Of a DNA stretch of 49,821 nucleotides, positions 35,593-43,425 are shown in pieces; the stretch's first letter is position 1, and every line of letters starts with the position of its first letter. Source of the DNA: Streptomyces hirsutus (GTDB taxonomy: Bacteria; Actinomycetota; Actinomycetes; Streptomycetales; Streptomycetaceae); contig NZ_LIQT01000205.1 in NCBI RefSeq assembly GCF_001418415.1, positions 1-49,821 on the forward strand. Reading direction: 5' to 3'. Made by a program: the position numbers and the translations under genes. Under the pieces are notes generated by a model. It saw only the letters and a list, made by a program, of their open reading frames with translations. It was not told where the DNA came from and did not search any database.

Positions 35593-36429
35593 ATGATGAA
35601 CTCGCGCAGCAGGAAGATCGCCACCGCCAGTGCTTGCGTACTGTCCCTCGCCGTGGCCGCCCCCGCCTCCGCGGAGGGTACGGCGCAGGAGGACGGCAAG
35701 GCGTCCGTGACCGTCTTCCACGGCGTTCCGGGCCTCACCGTCGACGTGTACGCCAACGGGAACGAACTGCTTCCCGACTTCAAGCCCGGCACCTTGACCG
35801 AATCCCAGTCCCTGGACCCGGGCACCTACGACATCGAGGTCTTCGCCGACGGCGAGGGCCCCGACGGCGATCCCGCCATCCAGAAGAGCGTCGAGATCCC
35901 GGCCGGAGCGAACGCCACGCTCGCGGCCCACCTCGACGCACAGGGCGCCCCCGTGCTCACCGCGTTCGTCAACGACACCTCCAAGGTCCCGACCGGTCAG
36001 TCGCGGCTGACCGTCCGTCACGTGGCCGCGGCACCCGCCGTGGACGTCCGCGCGGGCGGCGAGCCGGTCATCGAGGGCCTGACCAACCCGAACGAGAAGT
36101 CGCTCGAGGTGCCCGCCGGCACGGTGAGCGCCGATGTCGTCCTGGCCGGGACCGACACCGTGGCCATCGGCCCTGCCGACCTCGACCTTGCCGAGGGCGT
36201 CAGCACGGTCGTCTACGCCTGGGGCAGCGCCGAGGACAAAAACCTCGCGCTGAAGACGCAGACGATCAGCGGCATGGACTCCGCGCCGCGCGGTGTGGAC
36301 GCCGGTGAGAGCGGCGCGATGGCCGCCGACAACGAGTCCGCCACCGTCTGGCTCGCCTGGGGCGCCACGGGTGCCATCGCGGTCGCCGGTCTGCTGGCCG
36401 CCCGCCGCCGGTACACCCGGAGCGACTGA
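35593..36429 (+). CDS. DUF4397 surface protein with C-terminal membrane anchor
   Basis: Exported protein of 278 residues. The signal peptide is about 1-27 (ending ASA|EG). Two DUF4397 domains follow: ASVTVFHGVPGLTVDVYANGNELLPDFKPGTLTESQSLDPGTYDIEVFADG (about 36-90) and SRLTVRHVAAAPAVDVRAGGEPVIEGLTN (about 136-165). A C-terminal hydrophobic helix (WLAWGATGAIAVAGLLA) and RRRYTRSD tail follow. This sorting-signal layout lacks an evident LPxTG. ATG 35593 has AAGGGAG 5 nt upstream. The sortase gene starts 5 nt after its stop, so this is probably the sortase substrate. Confidence 0.85.
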   Translation: MMNSRSRKIATASACVLSLAVAAPASAEGTAQEDGKASVTVFHGVPGLTVDVYANGNELLPDFKPGTLTESQSLDPGTYDIEVFADGEGPDGDPAIQKSVEIPAGANATLAAHLDAQGAPVLTAFVNDTSKVPTGQSRLTVRHVAAAPAVDVRAGGEPVIEGLTNPNEKSLEVPAGTVSADVVLAGTDTVAIGPADLDLAEGVSTVVYAWGSAEDKNLALKTQTISGMDSAPRGVDAGESGAMAADNESATVWLAWGATGAIAVAGLLAARRRYTRSD

Positions 36430-36434
36430 CGGCC

Positions 36435-37121
36435 ATGCGTTCCTCCCGCGAGGGCGGGCGGCCCTCCGCGGCGGCCGTCGGGGCCGCCGCGGTGGTCGCC
36501 GTCGTCCTGGCGGTGCTGCTGGTCTGGTCGCTGAGGCCGTCCGGAGCCTCGGTGCCGTCGGACTTCGGCACCCGACCGAGGGCCCAGGAGCCTACGGCCG
36601 GGCCCTCGTTCGGGGTCCACGACAGTGGACCGGGCGAGGCGGAGAACGCGTCCGGCCCCGTACCCGAGCCGACGGCGCTGCGCATCCCACGGGTCTCCCT
36701 GGACGCCCGGCTCCAGGGCGTCGGCGTCAAGGACGACGGAACGGTGGAGATCCCCGACAGCGTGGGGCAGGCCGGCTGGTACCGCTACGGCCCTGCACCG
36801 GGCGCCCCCGCCGGATCCGCCGTCCTCATCGGCCATGTGGACGACCGCACCGGCGACCTGGGCGCTTTCGCCAGGCTGTACGGGGTCCGGAAGGGCGACG
36901 ACGTCACCGTCGCCCGCGAGGACGCGCCCCCCGTGAGGTACAAGGTGGCGGCCCGCGAGGTGGTCGACAAGGACAGGCTCCCCGACGAGGTGTTCCGGCG
37001 CCACGGACGGCCGGTCCTGACCCTGGTCACCTGCGCGCCCCCGTACGACCGCGAACGCGGCGGCTACCAGAGGAACTTGCTGGTGTACGCCGTGCCTACC
37101 CCGGAGCACGGCCAGGGGTGA
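36435..37121 (+). CDS. Class F sortase
   Basis: Membrane-anchored transpeptidase of 228 residues. The N-terminal anchor is about 13-32 (VGAAAVVAVVLAVLLVWSL). The catalytic domain (about 80-225) carries RIPRVSLDARLQGVGV, catalytic His in LIGHVDDR (about 133), catalytic Cys in LTLVTCAPPYD (about 200) and Arg in YQRNLLVYA (about 214). Class F enzymes are actinobacterial and attach or process surface proteins. It forms an operon with the DUF4397 gene, its likely substrate. ATG 36435 comes 5 nt after the upstream stop. Confidence 0.9.
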   Translation: MRSSREGGRPSAAAVGAAAVVAVVLAVLLVWSLRPSGASVPSDFGTRPRAQEPTAGPSFGVHDSGPGEAENASGPVPEPTALRIPRVSLDARLQGVGVKDDGTVEIPDSVGQAGWYRYGPAPGAPAGSAVLIGHVDDRTGDLGAFARLYGVRKGDDVTVAREDAPPVRYKVAAREVVDKDRLPDEVFRRHGRPVLTLVTCAPPYDRERGGYQRNLLVYAVPTPEHGQG

Positions 37122-37176
37122 CCGGTGACGAGGCCTACGGCCAGGGCCCCGCCAACGAACCGGAGGCGGCGGTCTG

Positions 37177-37347
37177 ATGGCCCAGCAGCCCCAGCAGCCC
37201 CAGCAGCCCCAGCAGCGCAAGCGGCGGCTGCTCGGTGACCGGTTCCACCTTGATGCGCGACAGGGCTCAGCTGAGGCATGGTGGGGCCTACTGTGCTGCG
37301 GTTGTCGCGATGAAGTGTGGTACGCGAGATGTCGAGGGGGACCGTGA
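37177..37347 (+). pseudogene. Short Gln/Pro-repeat reading frame, probably truncated
   Basis: ATG 37177, with GGAGG about 10 nt upstream, opens a 56-codon frame beginning MAQQPQQPQQPQQPQQRKRRLLGDRF, where the 9-bp unit CAGCAGCCC is repeated. After about 28 residues it loses protein character and stops. It could be the 5' end of a gene (a regulator or sigma factor would be typical after a sortase) cut off by recombination. Confidence 0.25.
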
Positions 37348-37976
37348 GGCCATGTGATCACGAGACGACGTCTGCAGGCAGTCGTACGAGGACTGTGCTC
37401 CGCAGCGCGGCAGCACACCTCGCCGCTGTGCATTTGAGCGGAGTGCTGCTGTTGTTCACCTTTCTTGTGCCGCCGGCCTGGGCTCTGGACGCTTACGGGG
37501 CAGTCCCGGACCATGATCTTTCTGCGGATGTGCCGCCGTTCGTGGTCCTCCTCGCGATCGTGTTCAACGGTTTGAGTTTTCACGTGGTGGTGCAGATCCC
37601 CTCGGGGCTGCTGGGCACTTGGCTCGGCCGGAACCGCACTGCCGGCGTCTGCTACGTATCCGTCCTGGCGGTAGCGGGTGTCCTGACGATCGTTCTGCTG
37701 TGGGGAGTCCTGGGGGCCGACAGCGTTGCCCAGGCCCTTCCCCTATGGGCCGACTTCATGGCACGCGGCTCGTTGGCCCTGGCTGCGCATGTCTGGCTGA
37801 GCCGCCGTCTCCGGGCTTGGCCTGTGCGGCCTTGTCCGCGGGTTTCGACGGCAGATGTCCGCCTCGACGGGAGGCACCCGATCCCGGCCGGACTCGATGG
37901 TCACGAGAGGGGACAGCACCCCGCGCAGAGCGTGACACGAAACGGCCGCCGGCAGTCCCGCAGGATGATCAGGTGA
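37329..37976 (+). CDS. Integral membrane protein of unknown function
   Basis: About 215 residues with four predicted membrane helices: HLAAVHLSGVLLLFTFLVP, FVVLLAIVFNGLSFHVVVQI, YVSVLAVAGVLTIVLLWGVL and RGSLALAAHVWL, then a polar Arg-rich tail (residues about 155-215). I recognise no family. The start is uncertain among GTG 37317, ATG 37329 and GTG 37344; the last has AGGGGG 3 nt upstream. It is convergent with the DUF7691-like gene. Confidence 0.5.
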   Translation: MSRGTVRPCDHETTSAGSRTRTVLRSAAAHLAAVHLSGVLLLFTFLVPPAWALDAYGAVPDHDLSADVPPFVVLLAIVFNGLSFHVVVQIPSGLLGTWLGRNRTAGVCYVSVLAVAGVLTIVLLWGVLGADSVAQALPLWADFMARGSLALAAHVWLSRRLRAWPVRPCPRVSTADVRLDGRHPIPAGLDGHERGQHPAQSVTRNGRRQSRRMIR

Positions 37977-38619
37977 GCTTGAAGAAGAGTGTGTCCTGGG
38001 TGTATCAGCCGATGTTCTTCGTGGCGTACTCCCACTCGTTGTGCTCGCACTCAAGCTTTTCGATCAGCTCCTGGACGTCGTACCTGAAGTCAGGGGCCAT
38101 CCGGTCCAGGACGGCGCGATAGGCGTCGGCGGCGGGCTTGGTCTTGGCAAGCGGCAGATGGCCGATGGCGGGGTAGCCGTCCATCGAGTGCGGTACGAAC
38201 GGGAAGTCGTCGGGCGGCCCGCCGAAGAGGTAGCCGTGGGGCAGGAGGTCGGCGGGTACGCCGAGGCGTCGCATCTCGTGGTCGACCAGGCCGAAGAACG
38301 TCGAGGGCTTCGAGTAGGTGCCCAGGTGGGCCGGGTCGGATGCGTTGTGGTCGATGATGTGCTGCAAAGCTGAGTTGTAGGCGTTGCCCGCGTACTCCGC
38401 GTCCGAGTCGGTGCGCCCGGCGATGAGGTCATCGAGGGCGTCGGGGACGGACAAGCCCCAGTCGACGCGCTGGTGATCGAGGTCGTCCTGGTGGGCCCGG
38501 GCGTCCTTGCGCATTCCGTTGAGGCGGCGTCGTTGGTCTGCGGTCAGGCTGCCGTTGCCGCCGAGGTAGGCCAGGACGTCGGCCTTGTCCGCGGTGGAGT
38601 ACGCGATGTTGTGGCTCAT
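37969..38619 (-). pseudogene. DUF7691-like gene interrupted by an in-frame TGA
   Basis: From ATG 38619 the frame encodes 204 residues (SHNIAYSTADKADVLAYLGG ... GTYSKPSTFFGLVDHEMRRL, LLPHGYLFGGPPDDFPFVP, FRYDVQELIEKLECEHNEWEYATKNIG) and stops at TGA 38005-38007. Translation beyond that TGA continues sensibly as YTQDTLFFKLT and reaches a second TGA at 37969-37971. Proteins of this type that I recall end ...WYTQDTLFF..., so the TGA replaces a Trp codon (TGG). The truncated 204-residue form loses only 12 residues and may still be partly functional. Function of the family unknown. Confidence 0.6.
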
Positions 38620-38762
38620 GATCGCAATCGTGCCAAGCGGCACTGACATCCGGTGATGCCCACCCCCTCCAGGGTGCTCTCGCGCGGGCCTGGAGAGCGG
38701 AAAGGGCTTCATCCGTTCGTGGAGAGGCACCTGGGACAAGGTTGCGGCTGCTTCGTTTATTG

Positions 38763-38773
38763 CGAATAATTCG
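38763..38773. promoter_or_regulatory. Candidate operator of the HTH/PIN operon
   Basis: Palindrome CGAAT-A-ATTCG in an AT-rich patch 21 bp before the antitoxin start. TA antitoxins generally bind such sites to repress their own operon. Confidence 0.4.
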
Positions 38774-38794
38774 AATACGACAGTGGAGGGCGTC

Positions 38795-39259
38795 ATGGGG
38801 ACTGCGACAGGCAAGAAGCTCGAACCAGGCGTGGTGGACGCGAACGATGCGCAGCGGGCTCTGCGGCGGATCAACGGCTACCTTTCACGCGCAGCGCAGA
38901 GCGACGAGGACATCCAGGTTCACCTGGAGACGGGCGCCGGCGACGAAGCTCTCGTCCTGCCGCGGCCGGTGGCGGAAATGTTCGCATCGATACTGGCAGC
39001 TCTCGCCAATGGACAAGGCGTCCAGATCATGCCGGTCGACGCGGAGCTGACGACCCAGCAGGCCGCCGACATGCTGAACGTGTCCCGTCCGTACTTGATC
39101 GGTCTGCTTGAGTCCGGCGAGATCCCCTTCAGGCTCGTGGGGCGTCACCGCCGTATCCGCTTCGCCGATCTGCGCCAGTATCTGCGTGAGGACGACGCGA
39201 GGCGCAAGGGCGCGGCCGACGAGTTGATGGAGCTGGACCAGGAGCTGGGGCTGCTCTGA
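38795..39259 (+). CDS. HTH (excisionase/MerR-like) antitoxin
   Basis: A 154-residue protein. N-terminal residues 1-75 form a helical region; about 85-135 is an excisionase-type winged helix: LTTQQAADMLNVSRPYLIGLLESGEIPFRLVGRHRRIRFADLRQYL. It is followed, with one base between stop and start, by a PIN-domain gene, so it is the cognate antitoxin and operon repressor of a type II toxin-antitoxin pair. ATG 38795 has GGAGGG 4 nt upstream; GTG 38783 is less likely. Confidence 0.82.
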   Translation: MGTATGKKLEPGVVDANDAQRALRRINGYLSRAAQSDEDIQVHLETGAGDEALVLPRPVAEMFASILAALANGQGVQIMPVDAELTTQQAADMLNVSRPYLIGLLESGEIPFRLVGRHRRIRFADLRQYLREDDARRKGAADELMELDQELGLL

Positions 39260-39260
39260 C

Positions 39261-39827
39261 ATGACCTTCGTCGTGATCTATGACGCGTGCGTCTTATATC
39301 CCAACACGCTGCGTGACCTGCTGATCCGTGTCAGCCGGAGGGGATTCGTCTGTGCCAGGTGGACAGAAGTGATCCTCGACGAGGTGGACCGGAACATTGC
39401 GCGGGACTACGACATCGCTCCTGAAACTCTGGCGCGTCGGAGAGCTCTCATGAACGGAGCCGTACGCGACTGCTTGGTCAGGGGCTTTGAGCCCCTTGTC
39501 GAGGGGCTCAAGTTGCCGGACATGGACGACAGGCACGTCCTGGCTGCTGCCATCCAGGCGGGCGCGCAAGTGATCGTCACGAACAACCGCAAGGACTTCC
39601 CATCCGACTACCTGGCCAATTGGGGGATTGAACGCAAGAACGCCGACGAGTTCATGATGGATCTCATAGGGCTGGACGATCGTGTCGTGTATGCCTGCGT
39701 GCAGGAGATCGCCACCTCTCGACGGCGTCCGCCGCAGACGTTCGACGACGTACTGGGGCAACTGGAAAGATCAGGTCTCACCGAGTCCGTGGCCGCCCTA
39801 CGCCATGGACCGGGAGCCGTGAGCTAG
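39261..39827 (+). CDS. PIN-domain ribonuclease toxin
   Basis: A 188-residue predicted Mg2+-dependent RNase of the PIN fold. The acidic residues are visible: Asp in VVIYDACVLYP (about D8), Glu in EVILDEVDRNI (about E40), Asp in LKLPDMDDRHVLAAAI (about 91-94) and the VIVTNNRKDFP strand (about 109-119), where the family usually has a fourth acidic residue. It is coupled to the upstream HTH antitoxin. Free toxin probably cleaves RNA; specificity unknown. It lies just outside the left repeat of the putative island. Confidence 0.86.
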   Translation: MTFVVIYDACVLYPNTLRDLLIRVSRRGFVCARWTEVILDEVDRNIARDYDIAPETLARRRALMNGAVRDCLVRGFEPLVEGLKLPDMDDRHVLAAAIQAGAQVIVTNNRKDFPSDYLANWGIERKNADEFMMDLIGLDDRVVYACVQEIATSRRRPPQTFDDVLGQLERSGLTESVAALRHGPGAVS

Positions 39828-39946
39828 CGAGCGGCTGATGGGAGCGGTGCTCAGCCGGCAGCTCTCCGGTACCCCGGCTGTTGCCCGACGTCCCCCCAAG
39901 ACTCTCTGCTGGATCCGGCACTCCTCTGGCACACCCGGGTGGGCTC

Positions 39947-40055
39947 GGCCGGGCAACTGGCGGCTCAGGGATGGCGCTACCCCAGCAAGAAGCCCCCGAC
40001 CTGCCAGGACGTCGCAGGCCGGGGGCTTACTGGTGTCGGCTTACTTCTTCTTGCC
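39947..40055. repeat. Left copy of the gpmA 3'-end duplication (putative att)
   Basis: Positions 39990-40055 match 47560-47625 at 64 of 66 bases (mismatches at 39999 and 40038). A further 22 bases (39947-39968) match 47528-47549 at 20 of 22 after an 11-nt length difference. The copied segment includes the terminator and the last codons (GKKK-stop) of gpmA. The two copies are direct repeats about 7.57 kb apart. Confidence 0.85.
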
Positions 40056-40243
40056 GGGTCTTGTCGGGGATCTTGGTGACCTGCGTTTTCCCTGCTCAAG
40101 AGCGGTGGGCCCATGCGCTTGGTGGTCGTCGTTGGTCGTCATTGGCTACTGTCGAGCGGCCTCGGACGGCCCAGAGACGGGCCCCGGCCGAGCTGTGCAG
40201 CAGCGCTTCGCAGACCGCTACCGACAGGGCCTCCCTGCAGCGC

Positions 40244-40531
40244 TCATGCCTGGCGCTTCTTGCGGCGGCGAGGCATCTTCGATGCTTTCGACGTGACGTC
40301 GTGGGCCCACAGGGTGCCAACTGAGGACACCGGCGGCTTCCCAACCGGCACTCGTCGCCTTCCACGCTTCGCCGGCTTTGCGGACTGGCGGACCTCTTCA
40401 GGCGGCGCCTTTGGCCTGACGGCTCGCAAGCATGTCAAACACCACCACTTGTTGACCATGGCATGCGTGGCCGTACGCGCACAAATATGCCCCTTACGGA
40501 CGCCGTGATTAGCCGTGCATTGGCACTTCAA
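40244..40531 (-). CDS. Small Cys-rich (zinc-ribbon-like) protein
   Basis: A 95-residue reading frame from TTG 40531 (GGGGGAA 2-3 nt upstream). The N-terminus LKCQCTANHGVRKGHIC and WWCLTC give a C-x-C...C...C-x2-C pattern that could bind one zinc ion; the C-terminus is Lys/Arg/Pro-rich (MPRRRKKRQA). No family is recognised. Similar small Cys-rich proteins accompany mobile elements, which suits its position just inside the putative island. Coding status is moderate. Confidence 0.42.
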   Translation of the reverse strand: MKCQCTANHGVRKGHICARTATHAMVNKWWCLTCLRAVRPKAPPEEVRQSAKPAKRGRRRVPVGKPPVSSVGTLWAHDVTSKASKMPRRRKKRQA

Positions 40532-40810
40532 GATTCCCCCCGCAGTACGAGCCGCAATGCTGGTACTACACAGCTCCCCACATCCCAGCGTGCGGTAAAC
40601 AACGCAGCACGATGGGTAGCATCCGGCGCCTGCGCCTGCCGCAATGTTTGGCACGGCGGCGTGCCCATCACCGCTCTGGGAGAGAGGCTGGGGCATCGGG
40701 CCGGTGACCTGCGGCTTCGATGCCTGGTGAGATGCCCGGCAACTCGACAGTCAGACAATCTTGTTGACCGTGGCTGACCGCTGCATCTGGCACGACAGTG
40801 GCACGAATCT

Positions 40811-40924
40811 CAGCCGACGACAGTCAGCCACGACGGCGGGTGCGCCGGCCGACCAGCGCGCGTGTGCCTTGCTGCACCCCCACTGGCCTCCGCCACGCTG
40901 CCGTCGACCAGAGCAAGCCGCGAC
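40811..40924. repeat. Degenerate direct repeat, copy A (flanks endonuclease gene)
   Basis: Begins CAGCCGACGACAGTCAGCC and ends AAGCCGCGAC. It matches 42242-42365 in the same orientation over most of its length (shared blocks GTCAGCCACGACGGCGGG, GCTGCACCCCCAC, GTCGACCA) with small indels. Confidence 0.65.
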
Positions 40925-40995
40925 GGCCGTCCCGTAACCACGGTGCCTGAGCCCTCAGCTTGGGAAGCTGGGGTCCTTGAGGGGAATTTCCCTGG

Positions 40996-41802
40996 TTAGT
41001 CAGAGGACATGTTGCGAATCGCAGCCAAAAGGTCTGTTAGCTCTGGAGGCTGCAAGTCTTGCCAACGAATATCGCTATTTCCGTAACCTATCATGTGGCC
41101 ATAGATTCGATCACATGTCTCAAGGGTTTTTTCGGCGACGAATAGAAGCCCATCCCAGTTTTTGACGTCGATCAGACCGTTTGAGTAGTCTTCAGCCTGG
41201 TCTAGTGGCCGGTAGGGTACGGGCCATCGATTGAAACTCGCAGCCTCAAGAGAATCTTTCAACATACTAAGGCATGCTCTTACTGCAATCGGTTCTTTTA
41301 GGCCAAAGGACTCGGGACCTATATACCGCGAGTTGACCCTATTCCGCTCGGCCGCATTCAGGTTCCAAATGGAATGAAATTTGTTCTCAAGCTCTGCGAT
41401 CCTTCCAACCAGGTCGCTCACCTTGATTGAGGAAAGTTCGTTTGCCGAGTTGCTGACGAAGTCTATCAGGTTGGTAAGCGTAATACTACTGTTGCGGGAT
41501 GCGCGCACTGCGCCGGCCTGAAAACCTCCTTCCGCAAAGATCAGGCCGCGGTCCGCCCCGACGTCGTCAATAATTGAGGCAAAGGCTAGGACGCGCTCTT
41601 TCGGCACAGGCCGCTTCCATTTCTTGCACTCGACGATCCAAAGTTGATCAATCCCGGCGTATCTGATTCGCGCTGTGACATCGACTTCATGTCTCCCTCT
41701 AGCTCCTTCGATTACCTCTTCAACCTTTGTGGCGAAGCCGAATTCGGACAATGTTTCAGATACTTTGATCTGATATTTTTCCCATTCTTTCCTTTGGTTC
41801 AC
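40996..41802 (-). CDS. Mrr-like restriction endonuclease-fold protein
   Basis: A 268-residue protein of visibly lower GC than its surroundings. The N-terminal PD-(D/E)xK nuclease domain (about 1-110) has RHEVDVTARIRYAGIDQLWIVECKKWKRPVPKERVLAFASII, with catalytic Asp in EVDV, Glu/Lys in VECKKW, and VGADRGLIFAEGGFQAGAV completing the Mrr_cat pattern. The C-terminal half (about 120-268) is helical and unrecognised. GTG 41802 has TAGGAG 4 nt upstream. A solitary Mrr-type nuclease would cut modified or invading DNA; no methyltransferase partner is nearby. Probably horizontally acquired. Confidence 0.75.
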   Translation of the reverse strand: MNQRKEWEKYQIKVSETLSEFGFATKVEEVIEGARGRHEVDVTARIRYAGIDQLWIVECKKWKRPVPKERVLAFASIIDDVGADRGLIFAEGGFQAGAVRASRNSSITLTNLIDFVSNSANELSSIKVSDLVGRIAELENKFHSIWNLNAAERNRVNSRYIGPESFGLKEPIAVRACLSMLKDSLEAASFNRWPVPYRPLDQAEDYSNGLIDVKNWDGLLFVAEKTLETCDRIYGHMIGYGNSDIRWQDLQPPELTDLLAAIRNMSSD

Positions 41803-42241
41803 GAGACTCCTAAAAACTCAATCGAAAGACGGTAGATCGGCTTGCAGCACCGCATACATTTTAGGGCTTTCCATCACTTCGCGAACAAGGCCATTTCGGG
41901 AATGGCGAGGGTCTGTGCACCGCTTGCTTTGACAGCTGAGGGGAGATCTCGGAGGGGGCTGTCCCGCGAGTGTTTCGTCAACACGCATGTATCAAGAATT
42001 ACCAATCTTCACCTCTAGCTCTGGGCAAGTGTGCACTTTGTCATTGACGCTTCCCCTGCGAGCCTGAAATTTTTCCACAGGTAACGGGAGTTGGGAGCTA
42101 GTGACTGAGAGGCGCGGGAGCTGCAGGGGAGCGACCGGTCGGTGGAGCGGCTTTAGACTGGAATTTCGATGACTGAGTCAAGGCCGTGGGGCGCTCTCCG
42201 CCAAGGCGTGTGGCATGTCGTCTCGGTGATCGGTTGCGCCT
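41803..42241. other. AT-richer intergenic region inside the island
   Basis: No gene is supported. It carries the promoter side of the endonuclease gene and isolated sequence features such as TTTTTCCACAGG near 42070 (resembling a single DnaA box), without a cluster that would indicate an origin. Confidence 0.35.
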
Positions 42242-42365
42242 GAGCCGACGAAAGTCAGCCACGACGGCGGGCATGCCGACCGGTCAGGCGCGTGTGTGTC
42301 TCGCTGCACCCCCACCGACATCAGCCACGCTATCGGGCCTGTCGTCGACCACAGCAGGCCGCGAC
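42242..42365. repeat. Degenerate direct repeat, copy B
   Basis: Second copy of the repeat at 40811-40924, ending 50 bp before the DUF262 stop. The two copies bracket the endonuclease gene and could mark its insertion as a unit. Confidence 0.65.
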
Positions 42366-42414
42366 TGCCGACGCGGACGAGTGTGTCTAGCTAATCTCAG
42401 TTCACGAGGGCCAG

Positions 42415-43425
42415 TTACGAAGAAATCGTGACGAGAATCCCTTGAATAACTCCACCCCGATTAATCCTACTGTTCCGATCGTTGATTCCAGACCTCACGC
42501 GCCGATAGTACTCAGCCGCTTCAGGTGAGGGATTTGGTGCGCGCGTGACATCCTCAACTTCTTCATAAAAGGCGATGAGTTTGGCCGCCGCATCGGCGGA
42601 AGGCAGCGATCTCTTGTCGTACACGAGTGTGCGGTAGAGTTCGACAATCAACGTAAACAAATCGGCCTTTTGCCACACCCGGCTCTTGGTAGGAAATTGG
42701 CACTCATCAATGAATGAGAATACTTTCTCGAACCCTTCCTTAACTTCCCCGCTCATGGGGAAATCATCATTGTACTGATCAAGGTACTGCTCGTGCTCTT
42801 CATCGCGCCTGAAGTACCCACTCATGACGGTAATGGTCAGAGTGAGCGCAAATCGAATATCGTTCATGCGTCGACCGTCGAGCGACGTGAAAATTTTTCT
42901 GCTTTGAAAGAACGAGTGATTCGCGACTTCTTCGGCAAACCGCTTCAAGGCCCCGTCGAAACGGGAGTTGTTTACCTCCATGGCATTAAGTGAGTAGTTG
43001 GTAGAGTTAATGCGATGGAAAATCTGCCGAGTCTCTTCCTCGGTAAGGGGGCCGAGGTCTCTAATCACCACTTCATATTCGAGAAACTCGCGCTTCTTTT
43101 CGTCGGTGAGTTCTCTGTATTTCGGGATCACGTTGTTAGTGATACGCAAATCGGTCGAGGCCGTAAAGTACTGATGGAGTGTAGTAATCCGCTGCTGTCC
43201 ATCCACGATCAACTCGGTTCCGTCACCAGTGTCCGGATTTACATCTCCGGCAGAGATGAAGATTTCAGGGAACGGAAGTCCGTCTAGCACGGTGGCGACG
43301 AATGCGACTTTGTGCTCGTTCGACCACACGAGACGACGCTGGAAGTGAGGATTAGGGATGAGTGTCTTGTCGCGGATCCCGGTGAGCAGCATCCGCAGCC
43401 TCTTGTTCGTCGCTGAAGTCTGCAT
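42415..43425 (-). CDS. DUF262 (GmrS-like, ParB/Srx-fold) protein
   Basis: A 336-residue protein. The DUF262 core has NPHFQRRLVWSNEHKVAFVATVLDGLPFPEIFI (about 26-58) and the signature VDGQQRITTLHQYF (about 74-87), the nucleotide-binding/hydrolysing motif of GmrS and DndB/ParB-like folds. A helical domain follows. There is no DUF1524/HNH nuclease domain, so only the sensor/NTPase half of a GmrSD-type protein is present. ATG 43425 shares its A with the upstream TGA (TGATG) and has GGAGG 7 nt upstream, so it is translationally coupled to the nucleotidyltransferase gene. Low GC for this genome. Likely role in defence against modified or foreign DNA, by inference. Confidence 0.84.
   Translation of the reverse strand: MQTSATNKRLRMLLTGIRDKTLIPNPHFQRRLVWSNEHKVAFVATVLDGLPFPEIFISAGDVNPDTGDGTELIVDGQQRITTLHQYFTASTDLRITNNVIPKYRELTDEKKREFLEYEVVIRDLGPLTEEETRQIFHRINSTNYSLNAMEVNNSRFDGALKRFAEEVANHSFFQSRKIFTSLDGRRMNDIRFALTLTITVMSGYFRRDEEHEQYLDQYNDDFPMSGEVKEGFEKVFSFIDECQFPTKSRVWQKADLFTLIVELYRTLVYDKRSLPSADAAAKLIAFYEEVEDVTRAPNPSPEAAEYYRRVRSGINDRNSRINRGGVIQGILVTISS

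Noticed and set aside
40056-40243. A second gpmA copy continuing beyond the left repeat
   Set aside because: The minus-strand frame after GKKK has no phosphoglycerate mutase sequence, so only the 3' end is duplicated.
42060-42090. Replication origin suggested by TTTTTCCACAGG
   Set aside because: One isolated DnaA-box-like sequence without a cluster or a replication gene.
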